A stretch of DNA of 41,466 bases from Chara braunii. Its lineage: Eukaryota; Streptophyta; Charophyceae; Charales; Characeae. The notes beneath the pieces were generated by a model that was given only the letters and a program-made list of their open reading frames with translations, was not told the origin of the DNA and did not search any database. The stretch is from NCBI GenBank assembly GCA_003427395.1, contig BFEA01000076.1, positions 605,434 through 646,899 of the forward strand, in the 5' to 3' direction. Positions 9,547-19,485 of this stretch are shown piece after piece (position 1 is the stretch's first letter; the number at the start of each line of letters is the position of its first letter). Both the position numbers and the translations under genes were made by a program.

Positions 9547-10673
9547 TTTCGCTAAGGGTCTGTCTTCACCCAAATGAGGGAAGGGACCTCTTTGAGATCA
9601 GTGTTTCAGTATTTTCTTGAGACTGACGGAACGTCTCTTGGAAAAGAAATCCTAGTTGAGGGAAGGGACCTCTTTGGGGCTAGCACTAAGTTCTTTGCCT
9701 GAGGCTGAAGGGAGGTCTCTTGCAAACTCTCAGTGCTGGCTAGCATGTTATTGTTCAGTACCTCTTGAGACTGACGGGAAGTCTCTTGAGAAATGTTTGT
9801 CCTGTTATGGGGCGCGGACAGTCTGCTTGTGGGACATGATATGCTTGCCTGGTTGTATGTGCTTGTGAGTTTTCTTCTCTAACCTAAGGATGCGTTGATT
9901 GTCAGGGCCAGCCAGAGCCTTACCGCAGTAGGTTGCAATCTGGCGGGGTTAGCAGGTCCCCGACGCGAGTGTCAAATTCCGTAGTCAGCTGAGGCTAAGA
10001 CTCCGGGAGTCTGGCCTATGAGGTTGAAAGGGGTCAGCTGGAACCCTAGCGCAGTCAGAGGATGCAATCCAGTGAGGTTCGCCAGAGCCTGAAACTGTGG
10101 TTAGACCGGGTCCCACGTTCAAAAATTTGGGCGGGGCAGCCAGCGCCCTTGGCCAAAAACTGGTAGGTGAGCCGGTCCCTGACCGTAGTGGTCAAATCCG
10201 GGTTCGGGACAGCTTGACTGACGGGACGTCTACTGTCATAGGGTGGCCAGACCCGCTATAGTCTGGGTGTCCTGGCGAGAGTGTCAAAGGGCTGTCACAC
10301 TCGAATAGTGGGTATGATTGATCCTGACCTGGAGGCAGGTCAAAGGGGCTCTCAAGACAAATGGTCTAACTAGTCCTGGCCTTAGGCGGGCCGAATGAGG
10401 TATGTCAGACTGACGGGACGTCCAGTATTCCTGGCCAGTGGTGGGCCGAAATCAAGGCAATCAATAAATCCTGGGTATGAAGAGCCGTATGTATTAATTA
10501 TTATTTGTTATTTATTATTTTATTTATGGGTTTTATTTCAATTTGTTAATGTTTGACTGCTCTTTGTCAGAGGAGCTGCTTGCTGGGGCATGGTTGTTGT
10601 CTGTGGGACTTGCTGGTTTTGCAGGTATATGAATACTTATCTGGAGTTCCCAGACTAGAGAAAAGAAAAAGGG

Positions 10674-10825
10674 TTTGGTATCCCCTTTCTTTTATCTGAG
10701 AAGTTGAGGAGACACCTCACTCAGACCAGAAAAAGAAAACAAAAGTTTGGTATCCCCATCAGGTGCTTGAGAAGCTGAGAAAACGTCTCACTCAGGCCAG
10801 AAGCAGAAAAAGAGTTTGGTATATC
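10674..10825 (+). repeat. About 70-bp tandem repeat
   Basis: TTTGGTATCCC recurs at 10674, 10746 and, changed, at 10815. Between copies lie matching CTGAGAAG(T/C)TGAG...CTCACTCAG(A/G)CCAGAA segments. Two full units plus a partial one. Confidence 0.55.
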
Positions 10826-11106
10826 CCGTCCCCAGCATGGCAGACAAAGTGAGTGCCCTCGTTATTGGGGTCATCCCTGGCATAGATGCCTGATCAAGAG
10901 TTAAGGTAACCTTCATACGAAAGATCAGCAGCTGAACAAGTCAAACAAGCAAACAAAAATCATTTTAAAAAAAAATTATTTGGTAGCCGACGAGCGGCCT
11001 GTTTCACGAGGAACCTACATCCCTGGCCTTATGAGGACCAAGCTCTCAGACCTAGGATGCTATGAAGTGGACAGTGAACAGAAAATTTTGTGAGCCAAAA
11101 TCTGAC

Positions 11107-11577
11107 TCAGAAAGCTGAGAAAAAATCATGCTTATATAAGATATAAAAGATGGGCATGAGCTCGAGCTGGAAAAGAAAGAGAAGGAAGAAGATACTGAAG
11201 AGAATCCAGTGATTAGGGTGATGAGATGACGAGATAGCACATGGGATAGAGGAAGGAGGGGCAGGCACTATGGCCTTGCTTACAGCGGGGGCGGAAGGAG
11301 CTCTAGGGATGTAGGGAGGTGAAGAGGCGCTAGGTGTACCGTAACGCACATCAATTTTTTTACGGAGGAACTCCATCCTGTCAGGAGATGGGGTCCTCTC
11401 GTACCACCATGCTAGCGAATAGCGGGGGTATGGCCTTGGGCGGCCGTAGCCTCGTGGCTTCTCCTCTTCCTCCTCCTCTGAGCTATAATCCCGTCGTGCC
11501 CTAACTGGCGGCTCTTCTTTTACTTTCCCTTCTCTTCCTCCCCTTCCTCTACCCTGCCCGCGGCGTGCCTCGGGCAT
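11107..11577 (-). CDS. Antisense ORF in the post-pol spacer: RG-rich, acidic, with C-terminal hydrophobic stretch
   Basis: I chose the ATG at 11577, giving about 156 residues (the frame is open further upstream to 11631 without ATG). The N-terminus is basic and Gly/Arg-rich (MPEARRGQGRGRGGREGK), followed by an acidic run (SSEEEEEEK), a Tyr/Pro/Arg-rich part, an Ala/Pro/Ser-rich part, and a strongly hydrophobic stretch near residues 125-150 that could span a membrane. The hydrophobic part is antisense to a purine-rich tract, so it could be a composition artefact. Some plant Ty3/gypsy lineages carry extra ORFs, some antisense, between pol and the 3' LTR. No family recognised. Confidence 0.3.
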   Translation of the reverse strand: MPEARRGQGRGRGGREGKVKEEPPVRARRDYSSEEEEEEKPRGYGRPRPYPRYSLAWWYERTPSPDRMEFLRKKIDVRYGTPSASSPPYIPRAPSAPAVSKAIVPAPPSSIPCAISSSHHPNHWILFSIFFLLFLFQLELMPIFYILYKHDFFSAF

Positions 11578-11795
11578 GATGCACGTGAGATGGTTGTTAA
11601 AGAGGAGATAAAGGACAGACTCTAGCGCCAAAGGCTATGACCGGGAAGGTTGTGTGAGTGAAGTTTACGATGATGAGATGGACCCTGAAAGCGGAAGTGA
11701 AAATTTACCAAAGGAAATAAAGAGAATAACCGCGCCGGCTACAGGAGACTACGGCATGCTACGTGATAGAGAAGATGAGCACTAAAAGAAGAGCA

Positions 11796-11925
11796 AGCGC
11801 AGAGAGAGGACGAACGCTAAGGGAGGAGTCTAGCACAGAGAAAAGAAACCTAGCGCAAAGAGAGGGAGCTAGTGCAGAGAGAGATGACTAACGCGGAGAA
11901 AGATAGGCGAGTGCAGAGGAAAAGG
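11796..11925 (+). repeat. About 19-bp purine-rich quasi-tandem repeat, seven units
   Basis: Units of the form CTAGCGCAGAGAGAGG start near 11796, 11813, 11832, 11852, 11871, 11890 and 11910, each with an A-R/A-Y-G-C core followed by GAGA purines. Spacing is 17-20 bp. No coding frame. Confidence 0.5.
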
Positions 11926-13160
11926 ATGGTGCTGGAAAAGAAAGTGAACGCTAAAGCAAAAACAGAAAACAGACTGTGTAGAACTATGGTGCGGGGTCCG
12001 CAGTGAGTTGCAAGTAGGAATGAATGAGAAGTATTGCTTGCTCACTCTGGTTTTATGTTGAAAGCGCGACATGTTTCGACCCAGCTGGGACGCTGGGTGG
12101 GGGTTTGGTATTATGTCGGAGGGCACGGTGTCCCGGCCCTCCTTTGTGTACCAGTTCCTCGCTCAGTGCCAGTCCCTTGTCCTGACTTATTGATCCCTAA
12201 GGCTCGTCCGGTGCTGTTTAGGTCTGGTACCTGGGTTATTCTCGGTGCGGACCGGCCCCGGTGGCGCAGCCCTCAGCAAAAGGGGTGTGCAACAGGACTT
12301 CCATTGGTCCACGCAGGTTCGGCGCCCTGCTGTACAGCAGAGCACAACCGGCCTGTGGCCGTGGTAGCCGTCGGGTTCGCCCTGGGACGCGGAGGTGAGA
12401 GGGCTGGCTCAGTCTTTTCAACTACGCGCCAATCGCCCCTCTACTGAGTTATGGGTTAGGTGCACTAGGTGGAGGTCGCTGTCAGAAGAGAAAAGAAAAG
12501 ATAATAAAATATAATAAAACATCGAGTACGAAAATGTTTAGTTTGGGGGAAAATTTGTGGCTTCAAGCCACTCTGACTTCACGCTTTCTTTTTCATTCTT
12601 GTTTCAGAGCTATCATTATTATTTTTGTTATTATTACTTAATTTTTCTATTTTCGATTCTCTATCTGTTGGCCTGTCCCTTCGCGGGAAGGCCAATGGTT
12701 CGAATTTCGAGCCAGCGGTCCACGGCCTGAGTAGGCCGGCCTTACGCGTACCGTCTATGGGGGAGCTCCGATCTGGCGCCATGCGGTGAGACCCCAAAAG
12801 GAGGGCGACCCGCGGCCGCATCGGTAGGAAGCCCATCACCCCTGAAGTGGGTCATGAGCCCCCTCCTTGCCATCGGACACGGGTACCCGTCGAGTATAGG
12901 CCAATGCGCATGTTTTGAGGGAAAAAAAGTGCTTGTCCGTATCCCGTTATGGGACTTTAGTTTTTTTTGGGGCAGTAGTCACATCGTGATAGTTAAAGAC
13001 TCGACAGTAGCAAAGTGATTTCGAACCGTATCTCGACTGTTGAGTTTCCAGTTTCTGAATTATTTAGTTTTTTTTATTCTTTGCTTTATACTAATACGAG
13101 GGGAATTCGAAAAAGGCTAGAGATGAACTCTTCCTTTAGAGCGCGGGGTCATAGCGAGGG
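11926..13160 (+). other. Spacer without recognisable gene
   Basis: GC-rich 12060-12440 has overlapping open frames on both strands but no domain-like sequence. 12480-12680 is AT-rich. 12690-12900 contains GGTTCGAA and scattered inverted words, but no tRNA fold can be built. Confidence 0.4.
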
Positions 13161-13167
13161 GTGAGCC

Positions 13168-13174
13168 TATAAAG
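13168..13174 (+). promoter_or_regulatory. TATAAAG box upstream of ORF-X
   Basis: TATAAAG lies 121 bases before the ORF-X ATG. The diverged second copy has TATAAAG on its coding strand upstream of its own ORF-X (34616-34622). Conservation of the box while surrounding sequence diverges suggests an internal promoter; this is inference. Confidence 0.35.
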
Positions 13175-13294
13175 AGGTGAGACGAACGAGTCTTTGGCAG
13201 CGAGGCCTCTTCTGCTGTGTTGACGCTGCTGGTCTGAGAAAGCGGTGGATAGTCTGTGTACACGAGTGTTGAGTCTTGAGCGGTGTCTAATTGG

Positions 13295-13831
13295 ATGGCG
13301 ACTATGTTGCGTAGCAATGGCCTTTTTGGCCTTAGGCCAAGGCACCTGAGGTTTTACTGGAGTTGGGCGCCTATGCGTGAAGAGGGTGTTGCAGTGGATG
13401 TCTGTCTGAGTTACAGCAAGAGTGAGGGGCAGGCTAGACTGAGAATTAATGTCTATGGTGGGAAGGAGCAAGAGATGAGGGAGGATGCGAAAATACAGGG
13501 TGTGGTNACTGAGGCTCGGAGCAGGGCGGAACGAAGATGTCGACGAGATGGGGTAACCGTGACATTACGAGTTACCGTTACTTACCATGAGGAAGAGACC
13601 TCCACGGGGACAACAAAGAGGGAGCAACAAGAACTAGACCGAGACTCAGAGGCAGAGTCCGAAGCAAGTGAGGACCTGACCCAGTCCTGGCACGGGCTGG
13701 AGCAGTGGAGGAGAGAGCACCCGCCAGCTGAGTCGGTAGAGGACGGACCCGAGGCCAGTTCGGCCCGGGGGAGAGTAAGGCCAGCTGAGGCTGGACCATC
13801 GAGCGTGGAGGCGAGTAATAGGCGGGACTGA
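13295..13831 (+). CDS. ORF-X: charged protein of unknown function in the post-pol spacer
   Basis: The ATG at 13295 is the first in the frame; one N at 13507 leaves a residue undefined. About 178 residues: an N-terminal part with WSWAPMREEGVAVDV and ARLRINVYGG, a basic central helix-like segment (TEARSRAERRCRRDG), a beta-like VTVTLRVTVTYHEEE, then an acidic low-complexity tail with REQQ, DSEAESE and TQSWHG..QW. The minus-strand second copy keeps most of these motifs at the protein level across 34394-32420, despite many DNA differences. That argues this was a real coding sequence. It sits where some LTR elements carry env-like genes, but there is no signal peptide or membrane segment. No family recognised. 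Confidence 0.5.
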   Translation: MATMLRSNGLFGLRPRHLRFYWSWAPMREEGVAVDVCLSYSKSEGQARLRINVYGGKEQEMREDAKIQGVXTEARSRAERRCRRDGVTVTLRVTVTYHEEETSTGTTKREQQELDRDSEAESEASEDLTQSWHGLEQWRREHPPAESVEDGPEASSARGRVRPAEAGPSSVEASNRRD

Positions 13832-16800
13832 ACCTAGGAGAGAGGAAGATATACGTGGCGCGGCCTGGTACAGTGGTTGTGAGTGGTCAACGAAAAGAGA
13901 GGAAAGTGTGAGAGGGAACGGGATGAGTTTGTGGAGCGCGACTGATGTCAACCGATCCGTGCAAGCTCGCATGGCTTCGCACTTAGACCCCATGGAATAG
14001 AGAAGAGAACGACACGTGGCAATCTGAGAAGAAGAAGGCGGTCAACGAAAGGGGAGACAGACAAACACCGGGAGTTATGAGTGTGCATGGTACACACTTG
14101 GCGCGAGTTGTACACTGGTGGAACCGAGGTGAGCTTGCGACAATTGAACCCTAGAGATCGTGTGACGAGTTAGAGGGAGAGCAGGGAAGAAAGGCACGTA
14201 TAAGGAGGGGAGGCTCTCTCAGAAAAGAGAGAGGGTACTGTGCAACTCGTGTAGGCGGGCGATGTTGGCGTCAAGATTAGCGTACAGGAGGTTTTTTGCC
14301 CTCAGGACTATTGGCTGACGTCAACACTCGCGCTCGTAGCAGACACTAGCCTTATCCGTAGAGTCAATGCCAGTAGGCTGCTCATTGTCCGGGGGCAACT
14401 TATGAGTTGTTTCGTCGAGACTGAGGGGAGTGAGTCTCTAGGCTGACCCTCTCGGCATTGCGATCAGGGTCGTCACGGTTTGTGAAGTATGTACTGACCC
14501 CATGAGGTATACGAGCAAAGAGAGGCGAGGGTGATGACGCGTAGCGCGCAATCTACAAGTGGCAGGGCAGAAGCACAAAAGAGGCAAGTTTAAGAAGCAA
14601 GAGTGGCGTCATCAGCTATCCTCACTTTCACGCAATGTTTGCAACTGCCGATCCGCAGGGAGCCCTCACAGAGCGCGGGGAGATCTGGGTTTAAGGCGTA
14701 TGTGAGGTAGATGGGGATCAGGCATAAAAGGGAGGAGGGGGCGGAATCCCTCTCATCATCAGTTGACATCATGTACCTGACAAGTGTCGTATGTCGAGGG
14801 GTTCTATTGCGTCTTCATCAGTAGGTGCCAGACTGCTCTTTCCTGGGTGATAAGCCCCGAGCGTATTTGAGCTAGTTTGGCAAGTATCTTGGCTCCACGT
14901 TGCGTTACTCTGATTAGTGGAAGAGCACGTGGTGAAAGACGAGAGAGACCAAGAGGGTCGGTTAAAAACGAGAGTGGTAGAAAGACATTTTCTGTTTCAG
15001 CCTTTATCAACGTTTTGGACTGTTTGTGGCCATCGCTCGTCTTACGCCTTTATAGTCGGGACATGTGTACTCGTGTAAAGGGGCTCGATTTGACCATCGT
15101 TCCCTGTCTAGGTGGATGGACGTGTTAACTGATCTAGTGCAGACGACTTGTGAATGGAGAAGCACTAGTGCTCATCTTGTACACCGATGCGAAGTGAGAA
15201 TAAACTGATGGGAGTGCGGTAACCAATTGTGTGAGTAGAGTCATTGATGTTTCATTGATATATGCTACTTGTATCCCTGACCCTGTTACTTGAGTTGCTC
15301 TGGGTCGAATTGGGAAACGAGTAAAACCTGCGTAATGTCTGAAGAGAAAAGAGGGCTACTTTGGCAGTTGGTAATTCACGACCGATTAGCAGGAGGGGGA
15401 GCGCCTCTTATGTTCTTGGATGTTTGTTACTCCCCTGCAGCGTTCACCAATTATTCTTTCGATGTTGTGATCTTCTATCTTGAGTTCGACAACAGGTAGA
15501 GGAGGAGGGGAACTGCTGTTAAGTAGCTGGTACTAGATGACTTGACTAGTTATGATACTGAAATAGCCCTTAAGAGGAAATATTGCAAATAGGGTGTAGG
15601 CAACGCCTACTCGGGTCGATCTGGTGATGGTACGGGTGTAGGCTCCTTATTGTTGTCTNTTGAAATTTAAATTTCCTTAAGTTGATATCAGAAGTTACAG
15701 TAAGTTTTTCTTATCTTGGGTCAATGATCTGCATTTCCCTTCTNAATTGGTATGATTAGGGCCTAGCTACTACCACGTTTGTGCTGAGGTGCGTGATTAA
15801 ATTAGAGANCTTAAGGATTGTTATGTCAAACTTTTGCATCTTCTGTGTTCATGACNGTCGCTAAAGCCACGCCTAATTACCTGAGAACCCCAAACGGTAG
15901 CTCACTTNNATAAAGTCACACAACTATTAATGCCTTAATTAATGAGAAAGGGGGGGCCTAGGAGTTCTTCATCACATCCTTTACTTATGAGTGCGTGTTG
16001 ANGGGCCGAAGGAGGATCGTCCTGAAGANNATAGCATACCTCCTCGTCAAGTTCTTGCTCGATGGGGACTNACTATAAAAGGGGTTCAAACCAATCGCTT
16101 CACAAGACATGTCAATATTGCATGCTCTNAGAACTTTGTATGCTTACACCNTGTTCAGAATCCCTGTATGTTTTGAACCANCGCAACCAAGTGCGCGCTA
16201 AACGGCATAGCAATTGGCCATGAAGTGATGTTCTGACAGGGGTCAACGGCGTGNTCAGAGTAACTGACGAAGACAAGGCCNCTTACTACTCAGTTGAGAN
16301 TGACGTCATTCTTAGGAAGCGTTATTGAAGTTTCGACTGCGACGCTGCGAATGTATGGGGATANCTTATAGTCGGATACTCTGAGAGTNACGCCTGGCGC
16401 TAAANAGCCCAGCCCTGATACAGTGTGTGTGTATAGCAGGAATCAGCATGTCACGCCATGGCCTGATAANAGTTGGTTGTGGCCTAATTGAGTATTGACN
16501 NAACTTGGCTCTTATGATTGNATCTGCTTTGGGGATTTCTCCATAAGTTGCTCTACTCTGCAATTATAGGGCAGAAGGGAGAGGGAGGTTGTTACACTCT
16601 TGANNTCCTGCGTTCCTTATCAGGGGTGTCCTAGNATNCGTACTGAGGCCTGAACTCAGTCACGTCATTCCTAAGGGGCCTCATGCCAGGGGATTNTTAG
16701 TTGGGCAAGAGTGGTTAGCGAAACGTACCTTTTGTTCCCTTAATCCCTCACCAGAAGGGAAGAATAAAGGCGGGAAAGAAATNTGGGAAGTAAGGACTTT

Positions 16801-17728
16801 CTGGTCNTGACNTGNACCCTATACCGAGCCCAAATAGAACGTTGGGAGAATGGGATCTTGATTGAGACCGAGGAATACGAAAGATTACTGAGGGAGTTTG
16901 CCCTGGAGAGGGCAGAAAGTTGTCATAAATTTGNTGAGTATGTTTTCTATATNTGTGAGCCAAGTGGAAAGCNGCACANCACTNTTTCATCGTTAGAAAA
17001 AGTGGAGCAGGTCAGGGTAATGCTTGGATAAGTAGAGAGGGCACCAAAATTCCCCTTATGAGTANTGCACGACNCCGGCNCACTGCTAAAGGTGATTGAN
17101 CNGACTAGGGCAAAGTCTAAGAGGANANAGGGAAACTCGGATCCTCCTNTAGAGGGCTCTGCCAGTGAACTCTGATCAGTAGGCNATATGCTGCTTCTGT
17201 TACTGAGTGCTGCTAACTGTGAACGGTGTTGAGGACTGCCGTCAACGTGCAGATCTCTACGCTGTTAGCNGTTTTCAGGAGCCCAACGCAATCGTCCGGG
17301 GGCAGAGCTCGAAACGCTGATGGCAGCAATCTTACAACAATACAATCAACTCCCAATAAGTACAGTCCATGATCAAGTAGCATTTAGCCGGTGTTTTAAC
17401 CAAATTTTNGGGCAGCTTTCAATCAACTACTAATCAATATACAACAATTGTTCAATCGACATTATAGCAGTATCNTGAGTATTCAAGTATTTAACTTGCG
17501 AAACTTCAGTCGTCTTCGAGTAAAGCTTTGTTCAGTCAAGTAACTTTTCACCCAACACTCGAGTAAAGTCCATTCGACACTCAATCAATAGAAGTGTGCT
17601 CTATTATCAGTGTGANCCCGCCTGCGTNNGAGCTGGCTAACACTCNTCAAAAGTTCGCAGCCCTATAACAGTGTAATGCCAAGTGACTTGACGTCCCAGT
17701 GGTTAAGAACTCAGGACGACACTCAAAG
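13832..17728 (+). other. Long 3' spacer with scattered Ns
   Basis: No supported gene. A short frame at 14877-15128 may have a weak relative in the second copy (31644-31438), but the match is thin. Purine-rich tracts at 15497-15512 and 16568-16586 are possible polypurine tracts; neither can be tied to the LTR start, because the U3 boundary is unknown. Single Ns recur every few tens of bases from 15659 onward. Confidence 0.4.
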
Positions 17729-17954
17729 CAGTACCTGGAGCAGTACTCAAGACAGTTCCNGGAACAGCATTTGGAACTGCATTCATAGCCGTATTTGGGG
17801 CAGTCCTCGAAACAGTATTTGGAACTGTATGCGGAAAAGTACTTAGAATGGTGTACAATGCTCAGAACAGTACTCGAAAATAGTATTTGGAACTGTGTTC
17901 AGAAACAGTTTCCGGAGCAGTATTCGGGAATGTACTCAAAACTATACTAAGAAC
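17729..17954 (+). repeat. 12-bp tandem repeat (CAGTATTTGGAA type)
   Basis: Ten successive 12-base units can be written from 17729 to 17848: CAGTACCTGGAG, CAGTACTCAAGA, CAGTTCCNGGAA, CAGCATTTGGAA and so on. After an irregular stretch, degenerate units continue to about 17954. In one frame the start reads as QYLE-like tetrapeptides. It lies upstream of the LTR-encoded ORF, probably in the spacer or U3. Confidence 0.6.
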
Positions 17955-18343
17955 ATTACACATAACAACATTCAACAGTGGNTCCGCCACNACTTAATCC
18001 GTACTTAATCTGCAGACAATCAACTCGAGCAGACAACAGGCATTCATTGGCAGGCGACAGTTAACTAGACTTTTAATATTTTGCTCTCTATCAGCAAATT
18101 TCAGCANCACTGTTTTCTCAGTCAGCGGTCAATCAACAATGTTCAGTCTTCAGTTAGCAACCAATCAACATCTAATCAGCTTTTAATCAACAACTTCNGC
18201 GACANTCAATTCATAACCANCATTCAGAGAAGGTATTCAGATCAACAATCAGACCAGTGGGGTAATTAGGAAACGTAGTCAGATCAGCAATCAACTCAAG
18301 GGTCGGATCAGTGACAATCAGCAGACAACAGAAGTCATTTTCC

Positions 18344-18973
18344 ATGAGTACAGTCGAATCCTTTCGAGTCAGCGAGTCAGTGTTGGCCAATCTCAATCAG
18401 ATCTCATGCAAAAAGGCGTTTCGTTATCAATATGCTAGTGCCATTGGTTTCAGGCAAGGAGATCTGTCAATCTTCGTTGTCCAGAGCAGTTTTGCTGATG
18501 GCACTGTTCACCACCTGAGGCCCTATCTGAAGAAAGGCAAGGAGGCTCATGAGCATTTCAATCCAGTTTGGATCTCAACCACCAAATACCTTGAGCAGAG
18601 GGAGATGGAGCTCGATGAGAGTGGCGCTACGCTGATCCGCAACTTCGGGCCAAAGCTTTATACTGACTATCTGAGGCCTCTTGTTCCTTCCCTTCTCACG
18701 GATGGTACGAGTTGGCTTGATATGATCGGCTTGACAAAGAGGCATATCTCTCCAGCAGTGATCGACATTGAGGCACTGACTGAGCCCACCGAGTATCCAT
18801 ACCTCAGACGAGGGGTCTTTTCAGTGAACGGACTGCCTACATTGTGGGATGAGTTCTGCTCTATGGTTAACTTTCGTGTCATGTACCTCGGATGGTCATG
18901 CTCAAAGTTTGTTGGCTTCAAGTGGCTCTTTGTCACGAGGCCTCAATCTCATATTGTACGTGGGCGTGGGTGA
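18344..18973 (+). CDS. LTR-encoded ORF A: domain I protein of unknown function
   Basis: About 209 residues from the ATG at 18344 (the frame is open upstream without ATG). It begins MSTVESFRVSESVLANLNQI. Residues 12-125 or so form domain I, shared with modules B, C and D upstream of gag: L.NLNQI..K..F.YQY, DLSIFVV, F.DG..H.LRPYLKKG, a charged stretch, GPKLYTDY, TDGTSWLDMIG. The remainder has AVIDIEALTE and YLRRGVFSVNGLPTLWDEF. The same ORF occurs in the 5' LTR (2-421) and, broken, in a diverged minus-strand LTR (28984-28436). No signal peptide or membrane segment. Coding sequence inside an LTR would exist twice per element; the known parallel in position only is the sag gene in a mammalian retroviral LTR. 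Confidence 0.55.
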   Translation: MSTVESFRVSESVLANLNQISCKKAFRYQYASAIGFRQGDLSIFVVQSSFADGTVHHLRPYLKKGKEAHEHFNPVWISTTKYLEQREMELDESGATLIRNFGPKLYTDYLRPLVPSLLTDGTSWLDMIGLTKRHISPAVIDIEALTEPTEYPYLRRGVFSVNGLPTLWDEFCSMVNFRVMYLGWSCSKFVGFKWLFVTRPQSHIVRGRG

Positions 18974-19485
18974 CAGCACCAGAGGTGAACAACGAAATGA
19001 GAGATTAAGAGAGGCTAACCAGAGGGATGAGTGAGGACTCTTGAGAGGTGCTGACCGCGCTTGCTTATGTGTACTTTCTGAGATTTTTATGAGTTCCCAC
19101 TCTTCCCTCATTCATCTTGTCTTCACCTTGAGTCAGTCAGTCTTGATGTTCTCTTCTGACATTGCTTGATGATTGTATTTTCATTGCTGATTATGTCACA
19201 GTTCTCAAGTTCCTAAATTGGCATATTGATGCACACATGGCATATTTAATTTAATTTTTATTATCTGCATTATCATTGCTGTTCCGAATCACAATTAAAG
19301 ATTCCTAAGAGCGGGGTCAGACGAAGATCGCAATTGAAGGGTCTCGCTCGAAGCCGGACGCATACAACAGGATGAGATTTGCTTATTTAATTTATTTTAT
19401 TTATTGCAATTACACACAAAATCCTGCGTGACAGCCTGTTGGTTTTCCGGTAGCCTGAAGCGGTCCGACTGGAAAAAGTGCGACA
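18511..19485 (+). repeat. 3' LTR of family 1 (portion matched to the 5' LTR)
   Basis: It aligns with 1-961, and both end GCGACA. The true start lies upstream of 18511, because the 5' copy is cut by the window edge. The ORF ATG at 18344 and perhaps much of the CAATCA/TCAGCA-rich sequence before it may be U3. The sequence after 19485 (CCGTG...) is unrelated to the PBS region, as expected for flanking DNA. Confidence 0.75.

Larger units (their letters stand above)
8959..11050 (+). other. Post-pol spacer with short recurrent motifs
   Basis: No credible coding frame. 9050-9200 is rich in TCAGTTTCAG-like words. 9600-10430 repeats a motif GACTGACGG-R-A-N-GTC about five times (near 9621, 9703, 9768, 10215, 10408) amid GC-rich CAGCCAG/GGTC blocks. 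10500-10560 is AT-rich. This is consistent with the non-coding 3' spacer of very large LTR elements. Confidence 0.5.
1..19485 (+). mobile_element. Giant decayed Ty3/gypsy-type LTR retrotransposon (family 1, copy 1), 5' end off-window
   Basis: Two direct repeats (1-961 and 18511-19485) both end in GCGACA. The left one is followed five bases later by a tRNA-Asp-like primer-binding site, so they read as 5' and 3' LTRs. Between them lie, in Ty3/gypsy order, gag, protease, RT, RNase H and integrase. Unusual cargo flanks this core: duplicated unknown domains before gag, and about 9.5 kb of spacer with two further ORFs after integrase. In the first 300 aligned LTR bases I count 13 mismatches by eye, so the copy is not recent. 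Stops and frameshifts occur throughout pol. A diverged second copy of the 3' part lies at 27879-34650 on the other strand, which supports the 3' spacer being part of the element and not only nested debris. Confidence 0.8.

Noticed and set aside
12034-12447. 137-residue frame in the GC-rich spacer
   Set aside because: Composition-driven; open frames occur on both strands and nothing in the protein is recognisable.
12685-12730. GGTTCGAATTTC resembles a tRNA T-loop/B box
   Set aside because: No A box, acceptor stem or anticodon arm can be paired around it.
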